64,000 nt of DNA from the NCBI RefSeq assembly GCF_023516435.1, contig NZ_CP097332.1, positions 2,542,001-2,606,000 on the forward strand, given 5' to 3'. How positions within the stretch are numbered: position 1 is the stretch's first letter; every line of letters begins with the position of its first letter. Shown one piece after another: positions 35,947 through 44,210 of this stretch. The notes under the pieces were generated by a model. That model worked only from the letters and a program-made list of their open reading frames with translations, made no database searches and was not told the origin of the DNA. This stretch comes from Jatrophihabitans telluris. GTDB taxonomy: Bacteria > Actinomycetota > Actinomycetes > Mycobacteriales > Jatrophihabitantaceae. The position numbers and the translations under genes are program-made.

Positions 35947-38067
35947 CTACGTGAACGGGATCCATTCGAGCTTGGCCAGGCTTGTCTGACTGCTGATGCG
36001 GATGCCGCTCTGGGAGAACGTCCACAGATTGCCGTTGACAATCATGCTCCGCACGATCGCCGAAACCTGGGCTCTCGCACTTCCGCCCGGATTGGATAAC
36101 GTGCCGAGTTGGACGAGGTTTTTGCTGTCCACCCGAACAGCCAGCGCGCCGCCGTTGTCGTAGTTCGCGATCGGCACCACAACGAGACCCGTTTGTGGCC
36201 AATACAGAAAGGCGTGCGGGTCGAAGCCCGGATCTCCGGGTGTGCCTGTACCGGGCAGCACCACCTTCGCAGTGCGGGTGGGATTTCTTGGGTTGCTGAC
36301 ATCGAACAGTTGCACCATGCGCCCTTCGTTGTGCGCGTACTGGCCGCCGCCCTCTTTGACGAGGCGGGTGTCCTGGCCCACGCCGAGCAAGCGGCCGTTA
36401 CCAACATCCTGCAGATAACTCGAGAAACCAGGTATCTCAAGTGAGCCCGCGAGCCGGGGCTTTGCCGGATCGGACAGGTCGAGCACATAGAGCGGGTCCT
36501 GCTGGTTGTAGGTAACCACGTAGCCGAGCTTTCCGAGGAAGCGAACGGCGTAGACACGTTCGCCCTTGCCGAGACCGCTGACCGAGCCAGTTTGCTTCAG
36601 TGTCGCGGCGTCGAGCACGTCCACGCCGCTGACCGAGGAGCCGCGTGAATCGCTGACGGTCGTTGCGATACGCAGCGAGCCCCCGTACTCAGAAAGGGAA
36701 TACTGACTTAGAAGCGACCCTCGCACGCTGCCTGAACCGAGGTAGGTCGGCTTGGCCGTGCCGGTGATGTCGAACCGGTGAACGTCAGTCGTGGTCGTCA
36801 CAGCGTTTGACCCGGCGCACCACCGGCAGTTCGGGCTGCTTGCGATGTAGAGACTCGACGTTGTGGCGTACACGGTGTTTCCGTCCGCCGAGACGCTGAC
36901 CGGCTGCGGATCGGCCGCCGGCTTGCCCGGATCAACCGTGTAGAGCGTCAGCATCGAGGCGGCTGTGAAGTCCGTTGGGTGATCGACTGCAGCGCAAGGC
37001 ACGCTCGCCGAGAACGAGCCGGCCGGGCCGGTGATCGTGTACGCAGGCAGCCACGACTTCAGCGGAGCCTTGTCGATGTTGGCGCGCAACTCCGACTTGT
37101 ACTGCGAATAGGTTCTGTACGCCTGCGGCTGCTCGATCGAAGGCGTGTTCGACGCCACTACGCGAACCGTTGTACCGACCATGCGCGCGTCCAGGATCCT
37201 GCCGGTGACCTCGAGTGAGCCGGTGATGCGTGGCGAGGCGGAGAGGTCGACATAGAGCACCATCGAGTCTGGACTGACGCTGTTCGTCCCTAGGCCGATC
37301 CCCGGGCGGCTCGGACCTCCGGCCGCCGGCATGCCGACCAGGCCGCCTAGCCCGAGTGCATCTGGCTTGAGCAGGACGAGAGCATGATCGCCGGACGTGA
37401 GTAATTGGGCGCCTTCGTAATTGGCGTAGTGCCGTAGATCGAGGCTGCCCACGATGCGTCGGCCACCCGCATCGATCACCCGAAGCACACCGTCGGTCAC
37501 TGTTACTACCCGACCGCCCTGGGTCTTCACCACGTCCGGCTCGTCGACACCTTGCTCCTGCACGTTCGTGGTCGACGTGACGTCACTGCCACCGGGCGCC
37601 GACGATGGGGCGGCGGCAGCAGCATCGGCGACGCCGGCAAAGGCAGACGAACGCACTGGGCCCCCTGCCAGCCCGAACCACGCGTCACCGCCGGAAGGCG
37701 AGAACGCCTGCAAGTGCTTCACCGCATGCGCACGCAGCCCATCGAGCAGCGCATCGCAGGAGGAATAGGGACTGAGCAGCATTGCGGCCGGACGGATCTG
37801 CGTGAGTGTCGGACCCTGCGGCTGATGAATCTCAGGGTCGGCACCCATTACTGCCGAAACGAGGACGACCGCGGCGACCGCTGTCACGGTGGTCGCCGTG
37901 GGCAGCAATGTCCACCTGCGCGCTCGGCGCCGATCCCGCATGGCCGTTATCCGTCGATGGATATCGGACAACGACTGCGATCCCTCGGCGCTGTCGACCC
38001 AGCCATCCACGTCTGGCGGCGACGTCGGCCGGACGAGGCGAAGCCAGCGGTTCACATCGTCAGCCAC
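35947..38067 (-). CDS. Membrane-tethered beta-propeller protein, probable sigma-factor partner
   Basis: A 706-residue protein with a cytoplasmic N-terminal region of about 50 residues (VADDVNRWLRLVRP ... RRRARRW), one membrane segment (TATTVTAVAAVVLVSAVMG), and a large extracytoplasmic beta-propeller. The string NVQEQGVDEPDVVKT followed by repeated blades (VTVTDGVLRVIDAGG, GPxSVLYVDLS-like turns, DPLYVLDLSDPAKP) is diagnostic of the actinobacterial beta-propeller family. GTG 38067 overlaps the upstream sigma-factor stop by 8 bases and has GGAGG 6 bases before it. The topology suggests an anti-sigma or signal receptor. Confidence 0.83.
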   Translation of the reverse strand: MADDVNRWLRLVRPTSPPDVDGWVDSAEGSQSLSDIHRRITAMRDRRRARRWTLLPTATTVTAVAAVVLVSAVMGADPEIHQPQGPTLTQIRPAAMLLSPYSSCDALLDGLRAHAVKHLQAFSPSGGDAWFGLAGGPVRSSAFAGVADAAAAAPSSAPGGSDVTSTTNVQEQGVDEPDVVKTQGGRVVTVTDGVLRVIDAGGRRIVGSLDLRHYANYEGAQLLTSGDHALVLLKPDALGLGGLVGMPAAGGPSRPGIGLGTNSVSPDSMVLYVDLSASPRITGSLEVTGRILDARMVGTTVRVVASNTPSIEQPQAYRTYSQYKSELRANIDKAPLKSWLPAYTITGPAGSFSASVPCAAVDHPTDFTAASMLTLYTVDPGKPAADPQPVSVSADGNTVYATTSSLYIASSPNCRWCAGSNAVTTTTDVHRFDITGTAKPTYLGSGSVRGSLLSQYSLSEYGGSLRIATTVSDSRGSSVSGVDVLDAATLKQTGSVSGLGKGERVYAVRFLGKLGYVVTYNQQDPLYVLDLSDPAKPRLAGSLEIPGFSSYLQDVGNGRLLGVGQDTRLVKEGGGQYAHNEGRMVQLFDVSNPRNPTRTAKVVLPGTGTPGDPGFDPHAFLYWPQTGLVVVPIANYDNGGALAVRVDSKNLVQLGTLSNPGGSARAQVSAIVRSMIVNGNLWTFSQSGIRISSQTSLAKLEWIPFT

Positions 38068-38596
38068 GGAGTGCCTCCGCAAGTTGACCAGCAGGGGTTT
38101 CGCCGCGGTAACCCGCTTCGTCGAGAGCCGCGGCGAGACGCTTGCGTGCCCGGTGCAAGCGGACCGCGTAGGTTGCAGCTGAAGTCCCGAGCGCCTCGGC
38201 CGCCTCCCGTGCGGTCAGGTCATACCAGCCCGTCAGGGTCAGCACTTCCCGGTCACCCGCCGACAAGACCGCGAGCGTCTGCCCAAAGGCCGCCTTCAGA
38301 TCCGCAACCTCGGCGTCCACCTCACGGCTGGCGTCCTCAAGCAGCCTCGCGATTAGTTCGTCGCGGCGGCGATTGCCTCGGTGCTTATTGGCAAGCAGCC
38401 TTCGGGCCGTCCCGAACAGCCAGCCGGTTGGCGGCTGAGGCACGTCCTCTGCCTTACGGAATGCAGTCACGAACACCTCCTGTAGCACGTCCTGAGCGGT
38501 CTGGGGGTCGGTTCGATGCAGCAAGTAGGCCAACACCCGGTTCGCATCGGCGCGGAACCACTGGTCGAGCAGCGCACGACGATCCTCGTCCCGCAT
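38060..38596 (-). CDS. ECF-type RNA polymerase sigma factor
   Basis: A 178-residue sigma-70 family protein with region 2 (RADANRVLAYLLHRTD ... DVLQEVFVTAFRKAED ... GWLFGTARRLLANKHR) and region 4 (FGQTLAVLSAGDREVLTL ... REAAEALGTSAATYAVRLHRARKRL). GAGGAGGG precedes ATG 38596 by 5 bases. It overlaps the downstream membrane beta-propeller gene, which is its likely regulator. The promoter it recognises cannot be deduced. Confidence 0.9.
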   Translation of the reverse strand: MRDEDRRALLDQWFRADANRVLAYLLHRTDPQTAQDVLQEVFVTAFRKAEDVPQPPTGWLFGTARRLLANKHRGNRRRDELIARLLEDASREVDAEVADLKAAFGQTLAVLSAGDREVLTLTGWYDLTAREAAEALGTSAATYAVRLHRARKRLAAALDEAGYRGETPAGQLAEALRG

Positions 38597-38762
38597 CCAG
38601 GCCCTCCTCGCGACGCGACACACCCGATTGGTAGGTGTCCAGCCGGAGCCGGAGCATTACACGTACGAGACGCGGCGGTAGCCCGCTTCTGTTGCGTGAA
38701 TCCGACCGACCAGCGAGGCGATGCTGTCCTCGCTCTTGTGCCGTCAACACGCTTGTCGAAGT

Positions 38763-38791
38763 GGCGGTCGCGGTCGCGGTCGCGGTCGCAG
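38763..38791. repeat. Short tandem hexamer repeat
   Basis: About four to five copies of GCGGTC in a row (38763-38791) upstream of a small exported-protein gene. They translate as alternating Val-Ala or Arg-Asp in different frames, but I do not support a gene across them. Slippage here could vary between strains. Confidence 0.6.
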
Positions 38792-38878
38792 TCGATAAGC
38801 ATCGGCCGGCAGCTGCTCCGTCAACGTCGGGTCGCCGTATGCTCGAAACGACCTCTGCCACCGGAGACGGAGCAGCTC

Positions 38879-39289
38879 ATGAACCCAATGCGCGCGGCCA
38901 GCATTGCTGCCATCGGCTCAACCGTCCTGGCCGCCGTCGTATTGGTCGCTTCGCGAACGCAGGCGTCCGAGTCGGCACACCACGATTCACAGGGTGAGCA
39001 ACGCGTCGCCTCCCGACGGCCGCCAGCGGCAGCTCCCCGGGTGTCCAGGCAATTCGCACAACGCGTCGCCGCGCTCGACCAACTCAATGTCCAGGTAAGT
39101 CGCGACATTGCAGCCGCGCACGTCACCTTCGGTATGACATGGGGCCCGAGTCCGGCGGACAACGCCGTCACAGTCACGATGGGTCGAGGACGCGGCCAGC
39201 GGGCCCTTGCCGACCTACTCACAACCAAGTACGGGTCACGCGTGAAGATCAGCCTCGTGGACCACTTCCCCGACAATCCTTTCGCATAA
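38879..39289 (+). CDS. Small exported hypothetical protein
   Basis: A 136-residue protein with an N-terminal signal sequence (AASIAAIGSTVLAAVVLVASRTQASE). The mature part is polar and soluble with no Cys and no recognisable domain; its end (VTVTMGRGRGQRALADLLTTKYG...HFPDNPFA) looks like a compact alpha/beta unit. GGAG 6 bases upstream supports ATG 38879, although the frame is open from 38516. The divergent sigma factor might control it. Confidence 0.65.
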   Translation: MNPMRAASIAAIGSTVLAAVVLVASRTQASESAHHDSQGEQRVASRRPPAAAPRVSRQFAQRVAALDQLNVQVSRDIAAAHVTFGMTWGPSPADNAVTVTMGRGRGQRALADLLTTKYGSRVKISLVDHFPDNPFA

Positions 39290-39344
39290 CTGAGTCGGCC
39301 ACACGCGCTGCGCCGCACCACCGCCACAATGCCGGGACTTCGCT

Positions 39345-39492
39345 GACGGCCGAAGGTGTTGAACGGCTGGAGCAGCTGGACGTGCTACGGAACGTGGGCT
39401 GCAGCACGGCCCACGGGTTTCTCATCGAACAACCACCGCCCGTCGGTCCGCTGACAGCTCTTGAGTTTGAGCCTGCGCGTCTTTCGGGATGA
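39345..39492 (+). pseudogene. Remnant of an EAL domain (c-di-GMP phosphodiesterase)
   Basis: The frame reads TAEGVERLEQLDVLRNVGCSTAHGFLI, closely following the C-terminal consensus of EAL domains (AEGVE-t-xxQ-l-xxL-x-x-LGCd-xxQGF). The rest of the domain, including the EAL motif and metal ligands, is absent: upstream sequence is another gene and non-homologous DNA. The stop is TGA 39490-39492. It is therefore a non-functional fragment of a cyclic-di-GMP phosphodiesterase gene lost by deletion. Confidence 0.6.
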
Positions 39493-39559
39493 CGACATTC
39501 GTGATGCTGAGCAGGCAGCCCTTGCTGGCGTCGGGGACGCGCGGGCGCTCCGTCCGACG

Positions 39560-39733
39560 ATGCGACTAATCAAGATCAACGAGAGTGGCGAACTCCCCCT
39601 CTACCAGTGGACGGGGCGAGGCGTCGGCGTTCACTGTGCCCCCAACGATCTGGTTGATGCGCGGCCGCGTTGGGCACAGACAGTGTTGGAAAGCTTGCGT
39701 TCAACGTCAAGACACCTCGGGCGTGCACCGTGA
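39560..39733 (+). CDS. Possible small hypothetical protein (57 aa)
   Basis: Open frame of 57 codons beginning MRLIKINESGELPLYQW and ending 4 bases before the next small gene. The composition is plausible for a small soluble protein, but no good ribosome-binding site is seen. Its support is mainly the tight spacing to the two coupled small genes downstream. Confidence 0.3.
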   Translation: MRLIKINESGELPLYQWTGRGVGVHCAPNDLVDARPRWAQTVLESLRSTSRHLGRAP

Positions 39734-39737
39734 TCGG

Positions 39738-39917
39738 GTGCAGCGTTGTGAAGTAACGGGATGTGCGAGCGCATCAGACGGCGTGTTCTGTCTCGCACCC
39801 GGGACCGGGGTGTTTGAGGAAGAAGCTGCGCACACCCCTGCGACGCTGCGCCTGTGTCAGTGGCATGCGCAGCTGTATGGGGATCACCGAGTACGCATTA
39901 GTAGGAAGACCGAATGA
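39738..39917 (+). CDS. Small Cys-rich, possible zinc-binding protein (59 aa)
   Basis: A 59-residue protein starting at GTG 39738 (VQRCEVTGCASASDG...). It has Cys at C-x4-C and x8-C spacing and a later C-x2-H (RLCQWHAQLY), a pattern fitting a zinc ribbon. Its stop overlaps the start of the next small gene as ATGA, which supports translation of both. The function is unknown. Confidence 0.5.
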   Translation: MQRCEVTGCASASDGVFCLAPGTGVFEEEAAHTPATLRLCQWHAQLYGDHRVRISRKTE

Positions 39918-40159
39918 TCGTCGCGCTGTTCATCGGCGGCCCGTTCGCTGGCAGGCGCCGCGAGGTGCAAGAGCGGGAACACGGCGCACCGCCCTTGGTC
40001 CTGGAGATCCCCTCCGGCGGTCCCGTGCTGATCCGCTACGTTCTGATCGGGGCGAGTACACGCGCTCGCGAGTGGCGCTACCGGCATGAGCCGTCACCCG
40101 ATGAGGACCAAGACCTGGGCGTCACCGATGAGATGGACGCCCGGGACGGGTCGTTGTAG
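39914..40159 (+). CDS. Small hypothetical protein (81 aa)
   Basis: An 81-residue soluble protein (MIVALFIGGPFAGRRREVQ ... IRYVLIGASTRAREWRYRHE) with an acidic C terminus. It resembles short phage- or actinobacterial-type hypothetical proteins that start with GGP(F/Y)AG and contain a Y-x-L...W-R-Y strand, to my memory. It is translationally coupled to the preceding Cys-rich gene (ATGA). Confidence 0.55.
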   Translation: MIVALFIGGPFAGRRREVQEREHGAPPLVLEIPSGGPVLIRYVLIGASTRAREWRYRHEPSPDEDQDLGVTDEMDARDGSL

Positions 40160-40319
40160 CTGAGCACAGCGGCGTTGACGGCAGCGGACATGCGTAGGTC
40201 TCGGTCGCCGGCACAAAGGATTCATCCAGTCGTAGCCGGGGCGCAGTGGTGCTTTGGCTCCATGAGTGGTTCGCTGGCCCGGATGAGGCTGCATCGTCGA
40301 GCAGGACGGGGTGGGGCGC

Positions 40320-41804
40320 ATGTCAGGGATTGCTGGGCACAGGGTCATCGTGTTCTTGCAGGAGAACAAGACCACGGATTTCTACTTCCCGACCATGGCT
40401 GCGTGGGGCGCGGCGGTGGCCAACCGGGGAAACCTGCTGGCGGCGCCACCCAACTTCGATCAGCCGCACGACCGCAACTCCTGGGTGCACTACGCGATGG
40501 GTGACTACCCGGCGTTGCCCGTGCAGATCGACAATGACGCCGTCATCCCGTTCTACAGCTATCTGGCTAAGCAGTTCGTGTTCGCAGATCATCACTTCGG
40601 ACTTGGGTCGAACTCCACCAGCGGGCACATGCTCGCGGTGGGCGGTCAGACACCGACGATGAAGAACCCGCCGTTCGTCGGCGCTCACCCGGTCTGGAAC
40701 ATCCCCTCGATCTTCACCGCGGCCGACGCGGCGGGTGTCTCGTGGGCGGCGTTCCCAGATGCCAGCGGCTACCCAACGAAGTTCTACGCGAGCCTGACCA
40801 CCACTCCGGGCGCCAACAACGTGCACCGCCCAGCGGAGTTCATCCCGATGGCCACAGGCGGCACCCTGCCGCAAGTCTGCTACGTGTGGAGTCCGTCCGG
40901 CTACGACGAACACCCACCGGCGACAAGCGATCCTTCATACGTCACGAAAGGGCAGGACCTCGTCTGGGCTCGCGTCCAGGCGGTCATCGATGGCGGCGGC
41001 TGGCCCGACACCACGTTCATCCTCACCTGGGACGACTGGGGCGGCTACGCCGACTCCATCCCCACTCCTGCGATCGAGACCGTCCCCGACGCCCTTCACC
41101 CTGGTGGATTCGCAGCCATCGGCGGCGCCCGCATCCCGCTCATCATGTTCGGCGGCAAGGTCAGGCAAGCCATCGACAACCGATGGCACTCCCACGCGAG
41201 CATCCCAAAAACCATCGTCGATCTTCTCGGACTACCCGCACTCGGCGTGCCCCGGGTCGATGATGCGCCCAGCCTCGCCGCCCTGGTCGACGCCGCCACA
41301 TCCAGGCCGCTACCGCCGGCCCACGGCAGCACGATCACCCAACCCGCCCCACCCAGCCCGACCCCCAGACCGGCTGACCCTCCCCCTTGGGCCGGGTCAC
41401 TGGACCAGCAGATGCCCGCGCTGGTCACCCTCGACGGGAGCACCCTGCCAGCCCCCACCGATGGGATCGTCCGCCCGAAGCCACCCAAGCCCCCGGTCCC
41501 ACCGACGCCCGGACCCGCTCCGGCGCCTGGACCTGGGCCTGGACCGGGACCTGGACCTGGACCTGGGCCTGGACCGGGACCTGGACCTGGGCCAGGTGGA
41601 AGCCTTGACGATCTCGTTGACAAGAAGTACGCGGGCAAGACCGCAGCCGACCTCGCCGCGGCCCCACTCGACGCGCTCAAGGGGCTCAGCAGCGCCAAGG
41701 CCACACTTCTCACCCAAGCCCTGGGCGTGAGCACGGTCGGCGAACTGGCGGCTGACAAGATCGTCCAGGCAGCGGTCGCCATCATGAAGCAGACGCACTC
41801 CTGA
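40320..41804 (+). CDS. Phospholipase C-like phosphoesterase with Pro-Gly linker
   Basis: A 494-residue protein of the phosphoesterase family that includes bacterial phospholipase C and acid phosphatases (HRVIVFLQENKTTDFYF with the ENxT-type nucleophile region, FADHHFG...GSNSTSGH, WDDWGGYAD and HSHASIPKTI for metal binding). No signal peptide is present, which is unusual since most relatives are exported. After residue 340 a Pro-rich segment leads to a (Pro-Gly)n tract, then a helical tail (DALKGLSSAKATLLTQALGVSTVGELA) resembling a helix-hairpin-helix unit. ATG 40320 has GGTGGGG upstream. The substrate is unknown. Confidence 0.8.
   Translation: MSGIAGHRVIVFLQENKTTDFYFPTMAAWGAAVANRGNLLAAPPNFDQPHDRNSWVHYAMGDYPALPVQIDNDAVIPFYSYLAKQFVFADHHFGLGSNSTSGHMLAVGGQTPTMKNPPFVGAHPVWNIPSIFTAADAAGVSWAAFPDASGYPTKFYASLTTTPGANNVHRPAEFIPMATGGTLPQVCYVWSPSGYDEHPPATSDPSYVTKGQDLVWARVQAVIDGGGWPDTTFILTWDDWGGYADSIPTPAIETVPDALHPGGFAAIGGARIPLIMFGGKVRQAIDNRWHSHASIPKTIVDLLGLPALGVPRVDDAPSLAALVDAATSRPLPPAHGSTITQPAPPSPTPRPADPPPWAGSLDQQMPALVTLDGSTLPAPTDGIVRPKPPKPPVPPTPGPAPAPGPGPGPGPGPGPGPGPGPGPGPGGSLDDLVDKKYAGKTAADLAAAPLDALKGLSSAKATLLTQALGVSTVGELAADKIVQAAVAIMKQTHS
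41508..41604 (+). repeat. GC-rich minisatellite encoding (Pro-Gly)n
   Basis: Within the phosphoesterase gene the hexamer variants CCTGGA, CCTGGG and CCGGGA repeat in tandem, with a higher-order 30-bp period, encoding about fifteen Pro-Gly pairs. It forms a rigid linker between the catalytic part and the C-terminal helical domain. Copy number is likely to vary. Confidence 0.8.
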
Positions 41805-41961
41805 CCGACTCGGAACCAGCGGGTGGACACCGTCGCCGTTGCCGATGTGCCGTGGTCTTCGCGATCGCCCCGGACCTGGGAAGTCAAAGCACGCCACTGG
41901 CGGTCTGCGTGATCACCAAGCGCAGTGACCAATTCATTCGCGATTCGATCGGTGGTCAACG

Positions 41962-42678
41962 ATGCGTCGACTAGACCCGATGAGGCTGAGGCGCATGCCC
42001 CTTCACGGATCTACCGGAGTAGACGCCCTCACTCGAAGACTGGGGCTGATTCTGCCCGCGACGGCGGCCGTTGGGCAGATTACGGCGGTCGCGTTGATGG
42101 TGTGGTGCGGCATCTATGCGCTGCAGTTGCGATTCAGTTTCGACCCGAGCCCGACCACGAGCTTCCGGTCGCATGTCAGTTCCCAGATGCTGCCCCCGCT
42201 GGTCGCCGCAGCGCTCATCCTCGGAGTTGGCCTTCTCGGAGCTGGTTGGGCCGGCCCGGGGTTGAGCCGGCGCGTGATAAAGCTGCTGGGCGCGCTCGTC
42301 TCCGCTGCTCTCGCCACGCTGGTGTTGGTTCATGGGTGGCGGCAAGTTCATCCTTCCTTCGACCAGCAGCGGGCTGCCGTTGGGGTATTCCGGCCCCCGG
42401 CTGCGGCAACCGCCCAGTACGAGGTCACCGAGGCCGCGGACCCACGCATCTTTCTCAAGGCGTGGTACGTCCCGGGACAGCCGGCCACCGTGTGTCCAGC
42501 CGCTCGACGATCCCTCGCGGCGTGGGCGGATGACGGCCTTGTCGAGCCCGTACACGATGACGCCCTGGACTGCGCTTACCGTGGCCGCAAAGGCGCCGAT
42601 GTCGTCGCACTGCATGGCTCGTACTTCCTCGGCATCAATCAGACGTTGATCAGCCTGACGCTCAGCCGGCCGGCATGA
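41962..42678 (+). CDS. Hypothetical membrane protein
   Basis: A 238-residue protein with three membrane segments (about 30-55, 75-95, 105-122) and a C-terminal extracytoplasmic domain of about 110 residues containing Cys near 178 and 203. No family was recognised. The start ATG 41962 has only a weak GGTGG upstream; ATG 41980 is an alternative. It is monocistronic. Confidence 0.6.
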   Translation: MRRLDPMRLRRMPLHGSTGVDALTRRLGLILPATAAVGQITAVALMVWCGIYALQLRFSFDPSPTTSFRSHVSSQMLPPLVAAALILGVGLLGAGWAGPGLSRRVIKLLGALVSAALATLVLVHGWRQVHPSFDQQRAAVGVFRPPAAATAQYEVTEAADPRIFLKAWYVPGQPATVCPAARRSLAAWADDGLVEPVHDDALDCAYRGRKGADVVALHGSYFLGINQTLISLTLSRPA

Positions 42679-42783
42679 AGTGGACTACACGGCCCGTGGT
42701 GATCTCGTACTCGATGGGGGTGTGAATACACCTAGACCTCAAAGCCCAGAAGACCAGCAGGTGTGGTCGAGTAGCAAAGGCCG

Positions 42784-43506
42784 TCACCAGCCCAGGCGCT
42801 GGCCGTCCCGGAAAAACCCGCCGCGAGGTCCGTCGCTAGGCAGCGTGGCGGCCCACACCACGCCACGCGCGCTGGCGTTGACCGGCCGCGCGCCCATCTG
42901 CTCGGCGCCGGGGAAAGTGGCGGTCAGACCGGGGCAAACGGCGTTGACGAGCACGTCGGTGTCGGACAGTTCGGCGGCGAAGGTCGCGGTGAGGGCGTTG
43001 AGGGCGGCCTTGCTGATTCCGTAGGTGGCTGCCGCGCCATGGCGGGCCGTGAGCCCGAAGTCGGGGTCGATGTGAGAGCCGGCACCGCTGCTTACGTTGA
43101 CGACTCGCGGGTTTGGGCTGCGGCGGAGTAGCGGCAGCAGTGCCTGGGTCAAGCGCCACGTCCCGAACAGGTTGATCTGCATGACGGCCTCGGCGGCGGC
43201 GAGGTCGGCGCCGGAGGCGGTTTCGCTCCAGTCGACGTACCCGGCCGCGTTGTTGACAAGCACATCGAGTCGGCCCGGGGTCTCGGCCACCACTCGCGCG
43301 GCCTGAGTGACCGAGTGCGGATCGCTGATGTCGAGTGAGACCGGAAGGGCCTCCACGCCAGCCACCGGGTCGGCAGCGGCCGTCGCCGCATCGACGTCAC
43401 GAGCAGCGATGAGGACCGCCATGCCTGCTGCTGCGAGCTGGGTGGCGACCTCGAGCCCGAGGCCGTGAGCGGCACCGGTGACTAGGGCGATCGGGGTGTC
43501 GGCCAT
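42784..43506 (-). CDS. Short-chain dehydrogenase/reductase
   Basis: A 240-residue classical SDR. The cofactor motif is TGAAHGLG, NNAAG is present, and the catalytic Ser is in NVSSGAG with Tyr and Lys in YGISKAAL. GGAGG lies 5 bases before ATG 43506. It is divergent from a TetR gene with a palindrome between them, so it is probably regulated by that protein. The substrate is unknown. Confidence 0.9.
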   Translation of the reverse strand: MADTPIALVTGAAHGLGLEVATQLAAAGMAVLIAARDVDAATAAADPVAGVEALPVSLDISDPHSVTQAARVVAETPGRLDVLVNNAAGYVDWSETASGADLAAAEAVMQINLFGTWRLTQALLPLLRRSPNPRVVNVSSGAGSHIDPDFGLTARHGAAATYGISKAALNALTATFAAELSDTDVLVNAVCPGLTATFPGAEQMGARPVNASARGVVWAATLPSDGPRGGFFRDGQRLGW

Positions 43507-43523
43507 AGGTCCTCCAAGGTGTG

Positions 43524-43537
43524 ACGGATCAGTCCGT
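43524..43537. promoter_or_regulatory. Palindromic operator between SDR and TetR genes
   Basis: ACGGA-TCAG-TCCGT is a perfect inverted repeat of 5-bp arms, located 18 bases upstream of the SDR start and 13 bases upstream of the TetR start. It is the likely binding site of the adjacent regulator. Confidence 0.6.
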
Positions 43538-43549
43538 ATCATTGCGACG

Positions 43550-44158
43550 ATGGAGACCGAACGCAAGTCCTGGAGCAGTCGCGAACATCGAGTGACCGTG
43601 GTGCTCGACGCCGCCGCCGACATGTTCTACGCCCGTGGTGTCCACGAAGTCGGCATGGACGAGCTGATCGCTCGCACAGGTCTGGGCAAGGCCACCGTCT
43701 ACCGCCTCTTCCCGACCAAGGCCGAGCTCATCGGTGCCTACCTGACCAGGTTGTCGGAGTCGATCCTGTCGCAGATCGACTCCGACGTGGCCCAGTCCGA
43801 CCCCGCAGGTGTACTGCTCCGGATCGTTGACGCGGTGGACGACGACCTGCGACGTGCGACGTTTCGTGGCTGCCCCTTCAACAACGCCAGCATCGAGTTC
43901 AGCGACACCAACCACCCGGCGAGAGCGGCCGCCCGGGCGTACCGCGAACAGCTGGCGCGGCGGCTGACGACGTTGTCGAAGGCACTAGCAGGCGAGGCCG
44001 AGGGAGGCGCTATCGGCGCCCAGCTCGCGACGCTCATCGATGGCGCCTACACCAACGCGGCCCATCTCGGGCCGGACGGACCAGCGGCCCACGGCCTCGA
44101 CCTGGCCCGCCAGCTCGTCCATCACGCACGATCTGTTGCCGATCGGTCACCGTCGTGA
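43550..44158 (+). CDS. TetR-family transcriptional regulator
   Basis: A 202-residue repressor with HTH at about residues 30-58 (GMDELIARTGLGKATVYRLFPTKAELI). The C-terminal half (FRGCPFNNASIEFSD) resembles TetR members controlling oxidoreductases. ATG 43550 is preferred over longer frames that overlap the divergent SDR start. It probably represses the SDR gene. Confidence 0.87.
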   Translation: METERKSWSSREHRVTVVLDAAADMFYARGVHEVGMDELIARTGLGKATVYRLFPTKAELIGAYLTRLSESILSQIDSDVAQSDPAGVLLRIVDAVDDDLRRATFRGCPFNNASIEFSDTNHPARAAARAYREQLARRLTTLSKALAGEAEGGAIGAQLATLIDGAYTNAAHLGPDGPAAHGLDLARQLVHHARSVADRSPS

Positions 44159-44210
44159 GCCTCGACTTCGACCGCATCCAGATCGAGCCCATCGAGCAGT
44201 CGTACGTCGA

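Noticed and set aside
38635-38997. Open frames through the GCGGTC tandem repeat
   Set aside because: They encode only Arg-Ser or Val-Ala repeats with no start signal, and a better gene begins at 38879.
41397-41959. Minus-strand frames opposite the Pro-Gly repeat
   Set aside because: They are Gly-Pro and Arg-Ser mirror products of the repeat and have no independent support.
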